Assembly: GCF_000820125.1 (NCBI RefSeq)
Contig: NZ_CDBY01000087.1
Location: 1 to 46,979, forward strand
DNA length: 46,979 nucleotides
Direction: 5' to 3'
DNA from: Aeromonas simiae
GTDB taxonomy: Bacteria; Pseudomonadota; Gammaproteobacteria; Enterobacterales; Aeromonadaceae
Made by a program: the position numbers and the translations under genes. Positions within the stretch are counted from its first letter, which is position 1; each line of letters starts with the position of its first letter. The notes below the pieces were generated by a model. That model was not told where the DNA came from, did no database searches, and saw only the letters and a list, made by a program, of their open reading frames with translations. Below, one piece after another: positions 8,288 through 16,263 of this stretch.

Positions 8288-8986
8288 TTACAGACTGATC
8301 CCTACATGGGGGAGGGGGGCGATATTTTCAAGGCGTGTATCCAGCCAGTGCAGGGCGATCCGGTGATCAGCCTCGGTGGCGAGTGCCAGCCAGCCGCTGT
8401 CGCAGGGACTGTCACTGATGACGTAGGATTTTTCATCGAGGTGGTTTTCCAGCTGCCAGGCCCGTCTGGGATCGAAACTCACCCGCTCCAGTCCGGCCGA
8501 GAGGCCACCGCCGTTGGCTTTGAGCACGGCTTCCTTGCGCGCCCAGAAGCGATAGAAGAGGTGATCTCGCTGTTCGGCCGGTTGCTCGGCCAGCCACTGC
8601 ACTTCTTCGGGGGCGAAGAAGCGACGGGCCAAGCGCTGGAGATCACGCCGTCGCCGCCCGAGCTCCAGATCGATGCCCACCGCGCCCTCCTGGCACAGGG
8701 CCAGCACCAGCCAGTCTGCGCTGTGACTCATGTTGAAGTGGATTCCTTCGAGCCAGGGTTTGCCGTGTTCATCGGTGTGTATCTCCAACGGATGATCCGG
8801 ATAGCGCCGGCGCACTTCACGGCGTAGCAGCGCTCTGCCCATCACCCACTGCTGGCGGCGCTCTTCTTGCAAAAACTGGGCGGCAGTCGCCTGCTCCGCA
8901 GGGGAAAGTGAAGCCAGTTGAGCCTGATTGGCACGCTCTTCTTTATTCAGTGGGGCAACCAGGAAAAGCGCCACGTGATATGCCAT
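8288..8986 (-). CDS. 4'-phosphopantetheinyl transferase (Sfp/AcpT superfamily)
   Basis: This enzyme transfers 4'-phosphopantetheine from CoA to a serine of an acyl or peptidyl carrier protein. The 232-residue, Sfp-like (two-lobe) protein shows NMSHS at about 85-89, the Mg-binding GIDLE at 104-108 and FWARKEAVLKANGGGL with Lys151-Glu152. The length excludes the short AcpS type. No polyketide or non-ribosomal peptide genes lie in the window, so the target is elsewhere (possibly a siderophore or fatty-acid carrier protein). The start at 8986 (MAYHV) is chosen because the upstream extension is compositionally different, AT-rich promoter DNA. The next gene downstream is cnoX. Confidence 0.9.
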   Translation of the reverse strand: MAYHVALFLVAPLNKEERANQAQLASLSPAEQATAAQFLQEERRQQWVMGRALLRREVRRRYPDHPLEIHTDEHGKPWLEGIHFNMSHSADWLVLALCQEGAVGIDLELGRRRRDLQRLARRFFAPEEVQWLAEQPAEQRDHLFYRFWARKEAVLKANGGGLSAGLERVSFDPRRAWQLENHLDEKSYVISDSPCDSGWLALATEADHRIALHWLDTRLENIAPLPHVGISL

Positions 8987-9142
8987 TTTCTGCTCTCTTT
9001 TGTTATGAGAATGCCAATAAACCACATTTATGCGCAGACGCATAGCTGGCGACGCGATTGTATATTGTTTGGGCAAGATCACATTTAGCATGAAAAATAA
9101 GAAGTTTTTGCGAAAAAATGTGACCTTGATGGGTTTTATTTC

Positions 9143-9170
9143 TTGATCTGACACATTTCTCCTTTATATT
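9143..9170 (+). promoter_or_regulatory. Possible sigma-70 promoter of nlpC
   Basis: TTGATC (9143-9148) and TATATT (9165-9170) are spaced by 16 bp, about 75 bp before the nlpC start, in the AT-rich divergent gap 8987-9243. The rest of the gap shows no other signal. Confidence 0.45.
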
Positions 9171-9243
9171 CGAGCCTTGTGTCTTTAAAAGCCCCTTTCG
9201 GGTGCATACCTTAACTAGCTGTTTACATTAGGGAGATAAGGGA

Positions 9244-9741
9244 TTGCGACATCTAATGCTACTGCTGGTGGCACTGGGAATGGTGGGTTGTGCCTCGGCG
9301 CCCGATCCGGATTTGGCGAGTAAGATCGAAGTCTCCATGGTTGAGCCGGTGGTCGAGCCGGAGTCCAGCGCCCCCAGTGTGGAAGAGATCCTGACGGTTT
9401 ATAAAGAGTGGCGCGGCGTCCCGTACCGGATGGGCGGAACGACCCAGCGTGGTGTTGATTGCTCTGCCTTTGCTCGTGAAGTGTTCCGTGATGCGCTGGG
9501 TATCGAGCTGCCCCGCTCTACCCGCTCCCAGGTTCACGAAGGGGTTCGCGTAGCCAAGAACGAACTGGTTGAGGGGGATCTGGTGTTCTTTCGCATCAAT
9601 CCGCGTCTGAACCATGTCGGTATCTATGTGGGCAACGGTGAGTTCATCCACGCCTCGGCCCGTAAAGGGGTCACCCGCTCGAAGTTGGATAACCAATACT
9701 GGCGCACCAAGTTCTGGCAGGCTCGTCGTATCAGCATCTAA
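9244..9741 (+). CDS. nlpC: NlpC/P60 family cell-wall peptidase lipoprotein NlpC
   Basis: A 165-residue lipoprotein precursor with lipobox MVGC (Cys16) and an NlpC/P60 domain of the papain-like fold. The catalytic triad is visible: Cys73 in GVDCSAF, His124 in LNHVGIYVG and His136 in FIHAS. The segments WRGVPYRMGGTTQRGVDC and FIHASARKGVTRSKLDNQYW match E. coli NlpC closely. NlpC-type proteins are outer-membrane-anchored hydrolases acting on peptidoglycan peptides. The start is an unusual TTG at 9244, supported by AAGGGA and GGAG just upstream and by the complete signal peptide that follows. It is monocistronic, ended by the terminator at 9797. Confidence 0.88.
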   Translation: MRHLMLLLVALGMVGCASAPDPDLASKIEVSMVEPVVEPESSAPSVEEILTVYKEWRGVPYRMGGTTQRGVDCSAFAREVFRDALGIELPRSTRSQVHEGVRVAKNELVEGDLVFFRINPRLNHVGIYVGNGEFIHASARKGVTRSKLDNQYWRTKFWQARRISI

Positions 9742-9796
9742 TCCGTCCTTCTTGAAAAACGGCTCGCAGTACGGACTGTTTCTCCAGAAAGACAGC

Positions 9797-9824
9797 AGGG
9801 CTCCTTCGGGAGCCCTTGGTTTTT
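9797..9824 (+). terminator. Intrinsic terminator downstream of nlpC
   Basis: AGGGCTCC and GGAGCCCT (8 bp) close on a TTCG tetraloop, followed by TGGTTTTT. It is 55 bp after the nlpC stop. Confidence 0.85.
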
Positions 9825-9830
9825 ATGGGA

Positions 9831-9858
9831 AGGGGCGACTATAGTAGGCGCCCCTTTT
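9831..9858 (+). other. Second stem-loop before rlmF
   Basis: AGGGGCG (9831-9837) pairs with CGCCCCT (9849-9855) around an 11-base loop and is followed by TTTT. It ends about 20 bp before the rlmF ATG, so it is either a reinforcing terminator for nlpC or a leader hairpin of rlmF. The rlmF start itself has no visible Shine-Dalgarno sequence. Confidence 0.5.
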
Positions 9859-9874
9859 CTCGTTCCATGCCATC

Positions 9875-10801
9875 ATGTCCCGTTCATCTGCCCCCGGATT
9901 GCACCCGCGCAATCGCCATCGCAATGGCTACGATTTCCCCGCCCTGATCAAGGCAAGCCCTGAGCTGGCCGGCTTCGTCAGCGTCGGCCCCCACGGGCGG
10001 GCCACCATCGACTTTGCCGATCCGCTTGCCGTCAAGGCGCTCAACCGTGCCCTGCTGCTGGCCTGCTACCGGTTGCGTTTCTGGGATATTCCCCCCGGCT
10101 ACCTCTGCCCCCCGATTCCGGGACGGGTGGATTACCTCCACCACCTGGCCGATCTGCTGGGTGAGGAGCAAGCCGCGCCCCATGGGAAAGCGGTGCGCCT
10201 GCTCGATATCGGCACGGGGGCCAACTGTATCTATCCACTGCTCGGGCATCAGGAGTACGGCTGGCGTTTCGTGGCCAGCGACATCGAGACCGCCTCGCTC
10301 AAGAGTGCTGCGCTTATCGTGCGCAGCAATGGGCTGGAGCGAAGTATTGAGTGTCGTCATCAGCCCGATCCCAAGTGCATCTTCGATGGGATCATCCATC
10401 CCGGCGAGCAGTTTGCGGCCACCCTCTGCAATCCGCCCTTTCATGCCTCGGCCCAGGAGGCGGGCGCCGGTAGCGAGCGCAAGCTGCGCAATCTGGCCCG
10501 CTCAAGGGGGGAGCGTCACCGGGTGACGCAGGGCTCGCGGCTCAATTTCGGGGGTAAACATAATGAACTCTGGTGCGAAGGGGGGGAGCTGGCCTTCCTG
10601 CGCCGCATGATTGCCGAGAGTGCGCGTTTTGCCGATCAGTGCCGCTGGTTCACCACGCTGGTCTCCAAGGGAGAAAACCTGGCGCCGGCCCGTAAGGCGC
10701 TGGGCCAAATCGGGGTAAGCGAGGTACGGGAAATCCCCATGCATCAGGGCAACAAGATCACCCGCATTCTCGCTTGGCGCTTTGCAAACAAACCGTCATG
10801 A
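9875..10801 (+). CDS. rlmF: 23S rRNA (adenine-1618-N6)-methyltransferase
   Basis: RlmF (YbiN) methylates the N6 of A1618 in 23S rRNA using S-adenosylmethionine. The 308-residue protein has the family N-terminus ([17 protein letters not shown]), the SAM-binding [16 protein letters not shown] at about 109-124, and the N6-adenine methyltransferase catalytic motif NPPFHAS near residue 188, followed by a conserved [16 protein letters not shown] block. It is preceded by terminator-like hairpins, so it probably has its own promoter. No co-transcribed partner is evident. Confidence 0.93.
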   Translation: MSRSSAPGLHPRNRHRNGYDFPALIKASPELAGFVSVGPHGRATIDFADPLAVKALNRALLLACYRLRFWDIPPGYLCPPIPGRVDYLHHLADLLGEEQAAPHGKAVRLLDIGTGANCIYPLLGHQEYGWRFVASDIETASLKSAALIVRSNGLERSIECRHQPDPKCIFDGIIHPGEQFAATLCNPPFHASAQEAGAGSERKLRNLARSRGERHRVTQGSRLNFGGKHNELWCEGGELAFLRRMIAESARFADQCRWFTTLVSKGENLAPARKALGQIGVSEVREIPMHQGNKITRILAWRFANKPS

Positions 10802-10868
10802 GGGGTGGTTTTGCAGTCAATGTGAGTAGGCACTTCGCCTGTTGGTACAGTTGTACGCCGAAATTTTT

Positions 10869-10918
10869 TTGCAATATCAGCGATGACTTTTCTAAAATAG
10901 GGACTGGTTTGACCTCTT
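10869..10918 (+). promoter_or_regulatory. Sigma-70 promoter with a FadR-like operator upstream of the MaoC-like gene
   Basis: TTGCAA (10869-10874) and TAAAAT (10893-10898) are spaced 18 bp. Immediately downstream, over the expected transcription start, GACTGGTTTGACCTCTT (10902-10918) resembles the FadR operator consensus (A-x-CTGGT-x-x-GA-Y-x-T-x-TT). A separate palindrome, GTACA-GT-TGTAC, lies near 10843-10854. The operator call is by eye; FadR is inferred because the downstream gene looks like a fatty-acid enzyme. Confidence 0.4.
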
Positions 10919-10948
10919 GGTATACACCCAGACGGAAGGGAAAGGTTG

Positions 10949-11653
10949 ATGAAGGTTGTCGATTTTCTGAAGCGCAAGAAGGAGATCCTGGCGCAACATC
11001 CGTTTGAGCTTAAGGATTGGCTCTCTCCTGCGATTCGCGACTACTGGCGCGAATTTCAGCAAAAAGCACAGCATCACCCCCTGTTTGGCCGGGTGATGGA
11101 TGGTGCCATCACGACGTTGCAGCCTGAGCCCCAGGTCGTTAACGGTGTGGCGCAGCCCTCCTTGGACCCAGCCATCGAGCTGGAAGGCGAGGCCGCCGCC
11201 GTATTCGAGACCCTGCTGAGCCAAGTGGGGGAAGAGACCCACATCGGCGAGTGGCTGTTGGTAGATCAGGCGATGATCAATGGCTTTGCCCAGGCGACCG
11301 GGGATCACCAGTGGATCCACACCAACCCGGAGCGGGCGGCCGAAGAGTCCCCGTTCAAGAGCACCATCGCCCACGGTTTCCTGACTCTGGCGCTGCTGCC
11401 GCGCCTGACCGGCTCGGTCGATGAGCACAATCCCGAGTTCCCCACCGCCCGCATGGTGGTGAATTTTGGCCTCGACTCGGTGCGCTTTCCCTATCCCATC
11501 AAGGTGGATAGCCGCATACGAGCCCGCACCAAGCTGGCCAAGGTGAGCCCCATCAAGGGGGGCATTGAGCTGCTCAAAGAGATCAAGGTTGAGATCGAAG
11601 GGATCCGCCGCCCCGGCTGCGTGATCGAATCGCTCACCCGCCTCTATTTCTGA
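10949..11653 (+). CDS. MaoC-like hot-dog (R)-enoyl-CoA hydratase
   Basis: A 234-residue protein whose C-terminal half is a MaoC/PhaJ hot-dog domain. The hydratase motif FAQATGDHQWIHTNPERAAEESPFKSTIAHGFLTLALLP contains the catalytic Asp and His (ATGDHQWIH) and the AHGFLTL helix. Such enzymes hydrate trans-2-enoyl-CoA to (R)-3-hydroxyacyl-CoA, linking beta-oxidation to PHA or lipid synthesis. The N-terminal 75 residues have no clear domain. The ATG at 10949 is preferred because GGAAGGG sits 8 bases upstream; a TTG immediately before it is less likely. No PHA synthase is nearby, so the pathway is uncertain. Confidence 0.82.
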   Translation: MKVVDFLKRKKEILAQHPFELKDWLSPAIRDYWREFQQKAQHHPLFGRVMDGAITTLQPEPQVVNGVAQPSLDPAIELEGEAAAVFETLLSQVGEETHIGEWLLVDQAMINGFAQATGDHQWIHTNPERAAEESPFKSTIAHGFLTLALLPRLTGSVDEHNPEFPTARMVVNFGLDSVRFPYPIKVDSRIRARTKLAKVSPIKGGIELLKEIKVEIEGIRRPGCVIESLTRLYF

Positions 11654-11676
11654 TCTCCGATCACTAGGATACGCGA

Positions 11677-11703
11677 CAGGGCCCACGGGCCCTGTTCTCA
11701 TTT
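11677..11703 (+). terminator. Probable terminator after the MaoC-like gene
   Basis: ACAGGGCCC-ACG-GGGCCCTGT-type hairpin at about 11677-11696, 24 bp after the stop codon. It is followed only by a short mixed T stretch (TCTCATTTCT), so it is a moderate candidate. Confidence 0.6.
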
Positions 11704-11752
11704 CTGCAGCTGCCCTGCTCTTATTTCTGCAGCTGCCCTGCTCTTATTTCTG
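11698..11752. repeat. 23-bp tandem repeat at the 3' end of the binding-protein gene
   Basis: Two adjacent 23-bp copies (11698-11720 and 11721-11743, core ATTTCTGCAGCTGCCCTGCTC, differing at one base) are followed by a 9-base partial third copy that contains the stop codon of the minus-strand gene (11744-11746). It looks like a small slippage duplication just outside the reading frame. Confidence 0.85.
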
Positions 11753-12475
11753 TTGCTGATAGTGGGAGAAGATCCGCTCGTAACGCCCATCCGCCCGCAT
11801 GGCGGCGAGCTCCTGATCGAAGCGATCGCGCAGCTCGGCCCGGTCGAAGGCGAAGTGATAGACGGTGGCGGGGAAGAGATCGTTGCGTATTACCCGGCTG
11901 GGATCATAGGGAGCCCCCTCACTGGCGGCCAGCACCCCCAGATAGTGGAGAAATATCCGCTCCTCCAGCACGATGGCCTGGGCGCGCCCCTCAAACAGCT
12001 GCTTTACCTGCAACTCCTGACGGGCCAGCTCCTGATAGCTACGGCTGCGCCGGATGGCGTTGGCAAAGGCGCTGCCGAGGATATCGTTGGCACGCTGGAA
12101 GGCCACCACATTGAGGTTGGCCAGCTGCTCCAGCCGCTCGATACGCAGTGGGGTGAGGGTGAACACATAGTTGTGGAAGGTGATGGCCGGCTGGGAGAGG
12201 TAACCACGCTTGAGCATGCCGGGGCGGACGTTGATGATGCCGTCGAGGTGCCCCTGCTCCATTTGCTCGAACGTCTGGCGCAGGGAGAGGTAATTGAACT
12301 CGGGCTGATAGGGGGTGCCGGCAAAGGCTTCTCGCAGCAGATCGAGTTCAATCCCCCTGTCCTGCTCGCGGATAACATAGGGAGGGATGGCCAGACTGAC
12401 CCCTATCCGCAATGGTTCAGCCAGCCCCGGCCATGCCAGAGAGCCGAGTAACAGCCATCCTATTCCTCGAATCAT
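11744..12475 (-). CDS. Periplasmic solute-binding protein (SBP_bac_3 family)
   Basis: A 243-residue secreted protein: signal peptide MIRGIGWLLLGSLAWPGLAEP, then LRIGVSLAIPPYVIREQDRGIELDLLREAF, the typical opening of family-3 binding proteins (ligand-contacting aromatic/proline region), and an F.Q.EQGHLDGIINVRP segment followed by the second lobe. This fold binds amino acids or similar small ligands for ABC uptake or as a sensor input. No permease or ATPase adjoins it, so it may be an orphan. The start at 12475 has an excellent AAGGAGGAGG site. It lies 71 bp downstream of mobB-moeA on the same strand and could be read through from it, but it does not look like a metal-cofactor gene. Confidence 0.82.
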   Translation of the reverse strand: MIRGIGWLLLGSLAWPGLAEPLRIGVSLAIPPYVIREQDRGIELDLLREAFAGTPYQPEFNYLSLRQTFEQMEQGHLDGIINVRPGMLKRGYLSQPAITFHNYVFTLTPLRIERLEQLANLNVVAFQRANDILGSAFANAIRRSRSYQELARQELQVKQLFEGRAQAIVLEERIFLHYLGVLAASEGAPYDPSRVIRNDLFPATVYHFAFDRAELRDRFDQELAAMRADGRYERIFSHYQQQK

Positions 12476-12546
12476 CCGTCCTCCTCCTTGAGGCCCGCAC
12501 CTGACCATTGTGACACAAAGCCAGCGCCTGCACAGTCGGTTCCGGT

Positions 12547-14307
12547 TTAGCCGAGCAAGCCTTGCAGCGGGTGAACCCAGACCCATTCACCGGGTTGTAC
12601 TGCACCCTGAGCCGGCAAGATCTCGATGAGGCAGTTGGCCTGGGCGACCGAGCTTAAGATCCCCGATCCCTGCGGCCCTGTGGTGCGCACCGTGAGGCGG
12701 CCATTGCTGTCTTGAGTGAAGACGCCGCGCAAAAACTCGGTGCGGCCGGGGCGGCTCTTCATCCCCTCGCTGGCCTGGGCGCGCAGGCGCCACGGCTGCC
12801 ATGACCTTCCTTGCATGGCGTGCAGGGCGGGCAGCACGAATTGCAAGAAGCAGACCACGGCGGCGACCGGGTTGCCGGGCAGGCCGAAGAAGGGGGTGCC
12901 GGCAATCTGGCCGAAGGCGAGCGGCCGGCCGGGGCGCATCTGGATGCGCCAGAAGGCGATGCTGCCCAGCTGCTCGAGGGCGGCGCGGATATAGTCGGCA
13001 TTGCCCACCGACACCCCTCCCGAGCTCAACACCAGATCGCACTCGGCCGCGGCCTGGGCCAGCGCTTGCGTGATGGCCGCCTGATGGTCGGGCAGGATGC
13101 CAAGATCGACCACCTCGACCCCGGCGCGCTCGGCCAGGGCGCGCAGGGTGAAGCGGTTGCTGTCGTAGATGGCGCCGGGGCGCAGTGCCTCGCCCGGAGC
13201 CTGCACTTCATCGCCAGAGCTAAACAGGGCGACCCTGAGCGGCGCCAGCACCCGCAAGCTAGCGCAGCCGAGGGAGGCGGCGAGCCCCAGCTCGGCGGCC
13301 TCCAGCCGGGTGCCCCGTGCGATGGCCACTGCCCCCATGGCGAGATCCTCACCCGCTTGGCGTACGTTTTGCCCGCGCTGGAGGGGGGCGGTGAAGCGCA
13401 CCCGTCCCTGCTCCTCCACCGTCTGCTCGCGCATCACCACCGTATCCACGCCGGGGGGGAGGGGGGCGCCCGTCATGATCCGCACCGCCTCACCGGTGGC
13501 TACGCGCTGCGCGCTGGGGTGGCCGGCCAGCACCTCGCCCACCACCTGCCAGCTTGCGTGCGTCAACACACTGCCATCGATGCCGTAGCCGTCCATCGCC
13601 GAGTTGGTGTGGGGCGGTACGTTGCACGGGCTGATCAGATCCTCGGCCAGCACCAAACCGGCGCACACGCCGAGCGGACGCTCGAGATGGCGCTGCTGGG
13701 GGGAAAGGGCGGTGAGGATCTGTGCGCGTGCCTGCGCCACCGAGAGCAACGCCGGGCTTAAGGTGTCGCAGCTCTCCTTTGCCGGGGCGGCCGCCGCCTT
13801 GATATGGTGTTCGATGAAATCGGCGATGGCCGGGATCTCATTGAGTGGCAGCAGCGGCACCGCCAGCTCGAGTGGCACGTCGCTCGCCACCGCCAGCAGA
13901 TCCTGCTGGCGCACCTCGGGCAGCGGCTTGCCGAGGGCGGCGCGGTGCAGGGCAATCTTGGGAATGGGGTCCTGTTTGAACCCCTCAACCAGGATGAGAT
14001 CGAGCGTGGTGCGATCGAGTTTGGCCAGCAGCTCGGCCAGCGCCGGCTCCCCGTGCGGGGTCTCGGTGAGGTGGGCATGGCGCCGCGCCGAGGCGATCAG
14101 CACCTGCTCGGCCCCGGCTTTGCGCAGGCGCCAGCTGTCCTTGCCCGGCTGGTCGATGTCGAAGTCATGGTGGGCGTGCTTGAGCACCGCCAGACGCAGG
14201 CCGCGCCGGTTGAGCTCGGGAATGAGCTGCTCGAGCAAGGTGGTCTTGCCGGTGCCGCTCCAGGCGGCGAAGCCGATGATGGGCAGATCGGGATTAGCTG
14301 GCTTCAT
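12547..14307 (-). CDS. Fused MobB-MoeA molybdenum cofactor protein
   Basis: One 586-residue reading frame joins two molybdenum-cofactor proteins. Residues 1-170 are MobB-like: LPIIGFAAWSGTGKTTLLEQL (P-loop), AVLKHAHHDFDIDQPGKDSWR and LDLILVEGFK. Residues about 185-586 are MoeA: VLAEDLISPCNVPPHTNSAMDGYGI, then GAPLPPGVDTVVMREQT, LSSGGVSVGNADY and GLPGNPVAA. MoeA inserts molybdate (or tungstate) into adenylylated molybdopterin; MobB is a GTP-binding partner of MobA in dinucleotide addition. The ATG at 14307 overlaps the end of mobA by 14 bp, implying translational coupling in the tup-mob operon. Expressing the two as a fusion beside a dedicated transporter suggests channelling of metal to the formate dehydrogenase. 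Confidence 0.92.
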   Translation of the reverse strand: MKPANPDLPIIGFAAWSGTGKTTLLEQLIPELNRRGLRLAVLKHAHHDFDIDQPGKDSWRLRKAGAEQVLIASARRHAHLTETPHGEPALAELLAKLDRTTLDLILVEGFKQDPIPKIALHRAALGKPLPEVRQQDLLAVASDVPLELAVPLLPLNEIPAIADFIEHHIKAAAAPAKESCDTLSPALLSVAQARAQILTALSPQQRHLERPLGVCAGLVLAEDLISPCNVPPHTNSAMDGYGIDGSVLTHASWQVVGEVLAGHPSAQRVATGEAVRIMTGAPLPPGVDTVVMREQTVEEQGRVRFTAPLQRGQNVRQAGEDLAMGAVAIARGTRLEAAELGLAASLGCASLRVLAPLRVALFSSGDEVQAPGEALRPGAIYDSNRFTLRALAERAGVEVVDLGILPDHQAAITQALAQAAAECDLVLSSGGVSVGNADYIRAALEQLGSIAFWRIQMRPGRPLAFGQIAGTPFFGLPGNPVAAVVCFLQFVLPALHAMQGRSWQPWRLRAQASEGMKSRPGRTEFLRGVFTQDSNGRLTVRTTGPQGSGILSSVAQANCLIEILPAQGAVQPGEWVWVHPLQGLLG

Positions 14308-14878
14308 GCTGGGCGATATCCTCCGGGCGGTTGAGGTTGTCAAAGGCGTGCGGGCAGTCGGAGAAGTCGGCCTGCACCATGTGGTGGCGGGCAAACCAGT
14401 AGTCAATCTTGCGCTCCCCCTCGGCCAGCGCCTGGGCCAGATCCGGGGCGAGGGCGCGCCGCACCAGCGCCACCACGGGTTGCAGCCAGTGGCCGTCGTG
14501 GGCCACCACCACGTCGCACCCGGGAGTGCGTGCCTGGCACAGGCGGGCGGCGAGATCGGTCGGCAGGAAGGGGGTGTCACAGGGGACAAACAGCACCCAG
14601 TCGTGGCGGGCCCGCTCCAGGCCGGCCAACATGCCGGCCAGTGGGCCGGGGTAGTCCGGCAGGCGGTCGCTTACCACGGGGGCCAGTTGGCTGTACTGCT
14701 CGAGCGAGCGGTTGGCATTGATGACGAGTTCATCGACCTGGGGGGCCAGGCGCTCCAGCACGTGCTGGATCAGCGGCTTGCCGGCAAGGGGAACCCACCC
14801 CTTGTCCTGGCCACCCATGCGGGTGGCGCGGCCACCGGCCAGGATGACGGCAGAGAGGGGATCAGGCGTGTTGGACAT
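14294..14878 (-). CDS. mobA: Molybdenum cofactor guanylyltransferase
   Basis: MobA attaches GMP to molybdenum (or tungsten) molybdopterin, making the bis-MGD cofactor used by DMSO-reductase-family enzymes such as formate dehydrogenase. The 194-residue protein has the nucleotidyltransferase signature VILAGGRATRMGGQDKGWVPL at the N-terminus, then LIQHVLERL, DYPGPLAGMLAGL and LFVPCDTPFLP. Size and motifs fit E. coli MobA (194 aa). Its start overlaps the end of tupC by 17 bp and its end overlaps mobB-moeA, so it is in the middle of a tight five-gene operon. Confidence 0.95.
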   Translation of the reverse strand: MSNTPDPLSAVILAGGRATRMGGQDKGWVPLAGKPLIQHVLERLAPQVDELVINANRSLEQYSQLAPVVSDRLPDYPGPLAGMLAGLERARHDWVLFVPCDTPFLPTDLAARLCQARTPGCDVVVAHDGHWLQPVVALVRRALAPDLAQALAEGERKIDYWFARHHMVQADFSDCPHAFDNLNRPEDIAQHEAS

Positions 14879-15560
14879 GGTCTTCTCGTGTTGGCATGCG
14901 ATACAGAGTCAGTGGGCCATTCTCCACTAACTGGCTGTGCTGCAACAGCCAGTGGCGTTGGCAGCGGGCGGTCAGCAGGTTCTCTTGGTGGCTGGTGACC
15001 ACCCGGGCACAGCCCTGTTCACCGAGATCCTGCGCCAGATCGGCCATCAGGGCAATGGAGTGGCTGTCGAGATTGGCGGTGGGCTCGTCGAGCAGCAGGT
15101 AGGCCGGCTGCAATACCCAGGCGCGGGCCAGGGCCAGACGCTGGCGCTCACCGCCGGAGAGCAAGGAGACGTGCTCTCCGGCCAGGTGCTCGAGATCGGC
15201 GCGGCGCAGCGCGTCGATGAGGCGCCGGTGGTGGCGCTGTTTCAGCCCCCACGCTAGGTTGTCGCGCACCGTGCCGTCAAACAGGTAGGGGCTCTGGTGC
15301 AGATAGATGACCCGCCCCGGCCCCGGCTGGCGCAGACCGAAACGCCGCGCCAGCGCGAGCAGCAGGGAGGGGCGGTTGCTCAGCTCGCCGCCGCTTGGGC
15401 GCTGCAAGCCGGCCAGGATCTTGAGCAGGGTGGTCTTGCCCACCCCGTTGGCACCGCGCAGCCAGATGGCATCGCCGGGGGCGATGATCAGCTCGGGAAT
15501 GTAAAAAAGCGGCCGCTCGCCAAATTGCATGTGCAGGTTGCGGGCATGGAGGGTCAGCAT
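14862..15560 (-). CDS. tupC: Tungstate/molybdate ABC transporter ATPase (TupC-like)
   Basis: A 232-residue cytoplasmic ATPase powering uptake by the TupAB proteins encoded upstream. It shows Walker A GANGVGKTTLLKIL at about residues 36-49, Q-loop VIYLHQSPYLFDG, signature LLSGGERQRLALARA, Walker B YLLLDEPTANLDS and the H-loop VVTSHQ. Length is shorter than ModC because the C-terminal molybdate-binding (TOBE) domain is absent, which fits TupC. It starts one base after the tupB stop and overlaps mobA. The metal preference (W versus Mo) follows from the TupA family and is not proven. Confidence 0.88.
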   Translation of the reverse strand: MLTLHARNLHMQFGERPLFYIPELIIAPGDAIWLRGANGVGKTTLLKILAGLQRPSGGELSNRPSLLLALARRFGLRQPGPGRVIYLHQSPYLFDGTVRDNLAWGLKQRHHRRLIDALRRADLEHLAGEHVSLLSGGERQRLALARAWVLQPAYLLLDEPTANLDSHSIALMADLAQDLGEQGCARVVTSHQENLLTARCQRHWLLQHSQLVENGPLTLYRMPTREDHVQHA

Positions 15561-15561
15561 G

Positions 15562-16263
15562 TCAGGTTCTCAGAAAGGCGCGCCCCTGCAACAGGGAGAG
15601 CAGCAGGTTGAGGGCGAGGGCGAGGGCAAGCAGCACCATGCCAAGGGCAATCCCCTGGGTGAAGGCCCCCTTCTGGGTCTCCAGGGCGATGGCGGTGGTG
15701 ATGTTACGGGTGAAGTAGAGGATGTTGCCCCCCACCAGGGTGGCGCACCCCACCTCGGTGATCACCCGGCTAAACGCCGTGATGCCGGCGGCCAGCAGGC
15801 CGAAGCGGCACTCGTGGCAGAGCTGGCGAAAGGCGCGCAGGCGCGAGCCGGAGAGGGTTAGCGCGGTTTCGAAGGCGCGCCGGTCGCTGTGCTGGAAGGT
15901 GGCGTGAGACATGGAGGCGATGACCGGAAAGCCGATCAGCACCTGGCCCGCTATCATCCCCTGCTGGGTAAACAGCCACTGCCAATCACCGAGCGGGCCG
16001 GAACGCGACAGCAGCATATAGAGCAGCAGGCCGATCACCACGCTCGGGATCGATTGCAGGGTGTGCAGCGCCGTCAGCCAGAGCCAGCGCGCCGGCAAAT
16101 TGAGGTAGGCGAGGCCAAAGCCGAGCAGCAGGGCCGGCAGCCAGCACAGGGCCAGCGCCAACCCCGACACCGTAAAGGAGACCCCGACGATTTGCCACAG
16201 CTCGGGGTCGGCGGTCAGCAGCAGGCGCAGGGCCTGCGTGCTGGTGTCGAGCAGACTGCTCAT
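15562..16263 (-). CDS. tupB: Tungstate/molybdate ABC transporter permease (TupB-like)
   Basis: A 233-residue inner-membrane protein with five or six hydrophobic segments (about 25-55, 60-80, 100-125, 150-175, 195-225). The cytoplasmic coupling loop of ABC permeases is seen as FETALTLSGSRLRAFRQLCHECRFGLLAAGITAFSRVITEVG. It forms the channel between the TupA binding protein and the TupC ATPase. Start and stop overlap or touch its neighbours (4-bp overlap with tupA, 1-bp gap to tupC), so the three subunits are made in fixed proportion. Confidence 0.88.
   Translation of the reverse strand: MSSLLDTSTQALRLLLTADPELWQIVGVSFTVSGLALALCWLPALLLGFGLAYLNLPARWLWLTALHTLQSIPSVVIGLLLYMLLSRSGPLGDWQWLFTQQGMIAGQVLIGFPVIASMSHATFQHSDRRAFETALTLSGSRLRAFRQLCHECRFGLLAAGITAFSRVITEVGCATLVGGNILYFTRNITTAIALETQKGAFTQGIALGMVLLALALALNLLLSLLQGRAFLRT

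Noticed and set aside
11698..11752. Tandem 23-bp copies considered as a CRISPR or attachment site
   Set aside because: There are no spacers, only two full copies, and they simply duplicate the 3' end of the adjacent gene.
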